Assembly: GCA_050010595.1 (NCBI GenBank)
Contig: JBEKKS010000001.1
Span: forward strand, 62,001-126,000
Reading direction: 5' to 3'
Source of the DNA: Palsa-513 sp050010595
GTDB lineage: Bacteria; Actinomycetota; Thermoleophilia; Solirubrobacterales; Solirubrobacteraceae
DNA length: 64,000 nt
Shown: positions 63,956-64,000 of the stretch, in pieces
How positions within the stretch are numbered: position 1 is the first letter of the stretch
How the letters are laid out: the number at the start of each line of letters is the position of its first letter
Made by a program: the position numbers and the translations under genes
Notes under the pieces: model-generated
What the model saw: the letters and a program-made list of their open reading frames with translations, nothing else
Databases searched by the model: none
Told to the model about the DNA's origin: nothing

Positions 63956-64000
63956 CTAGCTCAGCGTCGGCGGCACTGGCTCCGCGGCGCCCGAGCGACT
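63956..64000 (-). CDS. possible C-terminal end of an upstream minus-strand gene (partial)
   Basis: Fourteen open codons and a TAG are visible on the minus strand at the right edge (ending EPVPPTLS). The neighbourhood order in related genomes suggests an FtsK/SpoIIIE-type translocase next to rodZ, but this short tail does not show it. Confidence 0.25.
   Translation of the reverse strand, partial: SRSGAAEPVPPTLS

Overview
The window is one contiguous stretch of high-GC bacterial chromosome. It is densely packed, with many ATGA stop/start overlaps and many GTG or TTG starts. Gene content points to an actinobacterium, most likely class Thermoleophilia (Solirubrobacterales-like). Supporting signs are the CtaD/CtaE/CtaG set, MurT/GatD, the miaB-miaA-dapF-dapL-hflX-dut block, the recX-recA-thpR-cinA-rodZ block, and secreted proteins with a FecR-like C-terminal domain. 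The lineage is inferred from content and not proven. I saw no tRNA, rRNA, CRISPR array or intact insertion sequence.

Layout. 1-3.1 kb: end of a cytochrome c oxidase cluster, an MBL-fold protein and a DksA/TraR-like protein that has lost its zinc cysteines. 3.2-9.9 kb: a secreted FecR-like protein, then the most unusual module. This is a 1024-residue membrane protein (pore-like helices, TrkA-N, SLOG, RyR) placed 9 bp upstream of an 841-residue HEPN-like/CHASE2/TIR protein. 9.9-22.3 kb: a TauE/SafE remnant, a small secreted protein, a methyltransferase, a BI-1 membrane protein, G6P dehydrogenase with an epimerase, a lone GroES, an HxlR regulator with Lon, an aminotransferase, and an FHA-HTH/CHASE2-kinase pair.

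22.3-34.6 kb: a Vgb-type propeller with a FecR-like tail, then a potassium (Kdp) region. It holds a 27-residue peptide, KdpF, KdpA, KdpC and KdpB (in the order A-C-B), a KdpD N-terminal half, and on the other strand KdpE plus the KdpD-like kinase half. Upstream lie four CTTGATG-like heptamers in two 11-bp pairs, as expected for an OmpR-family site. A ferredoxin and its reductase follow. 34.6-48 kb: MurT, a methyltransferase and GatD; dUTPase, HflX, DapL, a DapF whose two catalytic Cys are Ser, MiaA, MiaB, and PRC-barrel proteins.

48-64 kb: a DUF3494 ice-binding-like surface protein, a flavin oxidoreductase, an MmyB-like regulator, an aldo/keto reductase, an ECF sigma factor fused to a membrane anchor and a repeat tail, a hybrid histidine kinase preceded by what look like its split and degenerate relatives, a TolB-like propeller, and recX-recA-thpR-cinA-rodZ with a probable SOS box before recA.

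Best candidate for an undescribed system: the 4250-9859 pair. TIR domains make NAD-derived messengers and SLOG domains bind them (Thoeris; compare ADP-ribose gating of TRPM2). Here a membrane TIR protein is encoded next to a membrane SLOG/RyR protein, which suggests a two-part, membrane-located sensing or immunity module.
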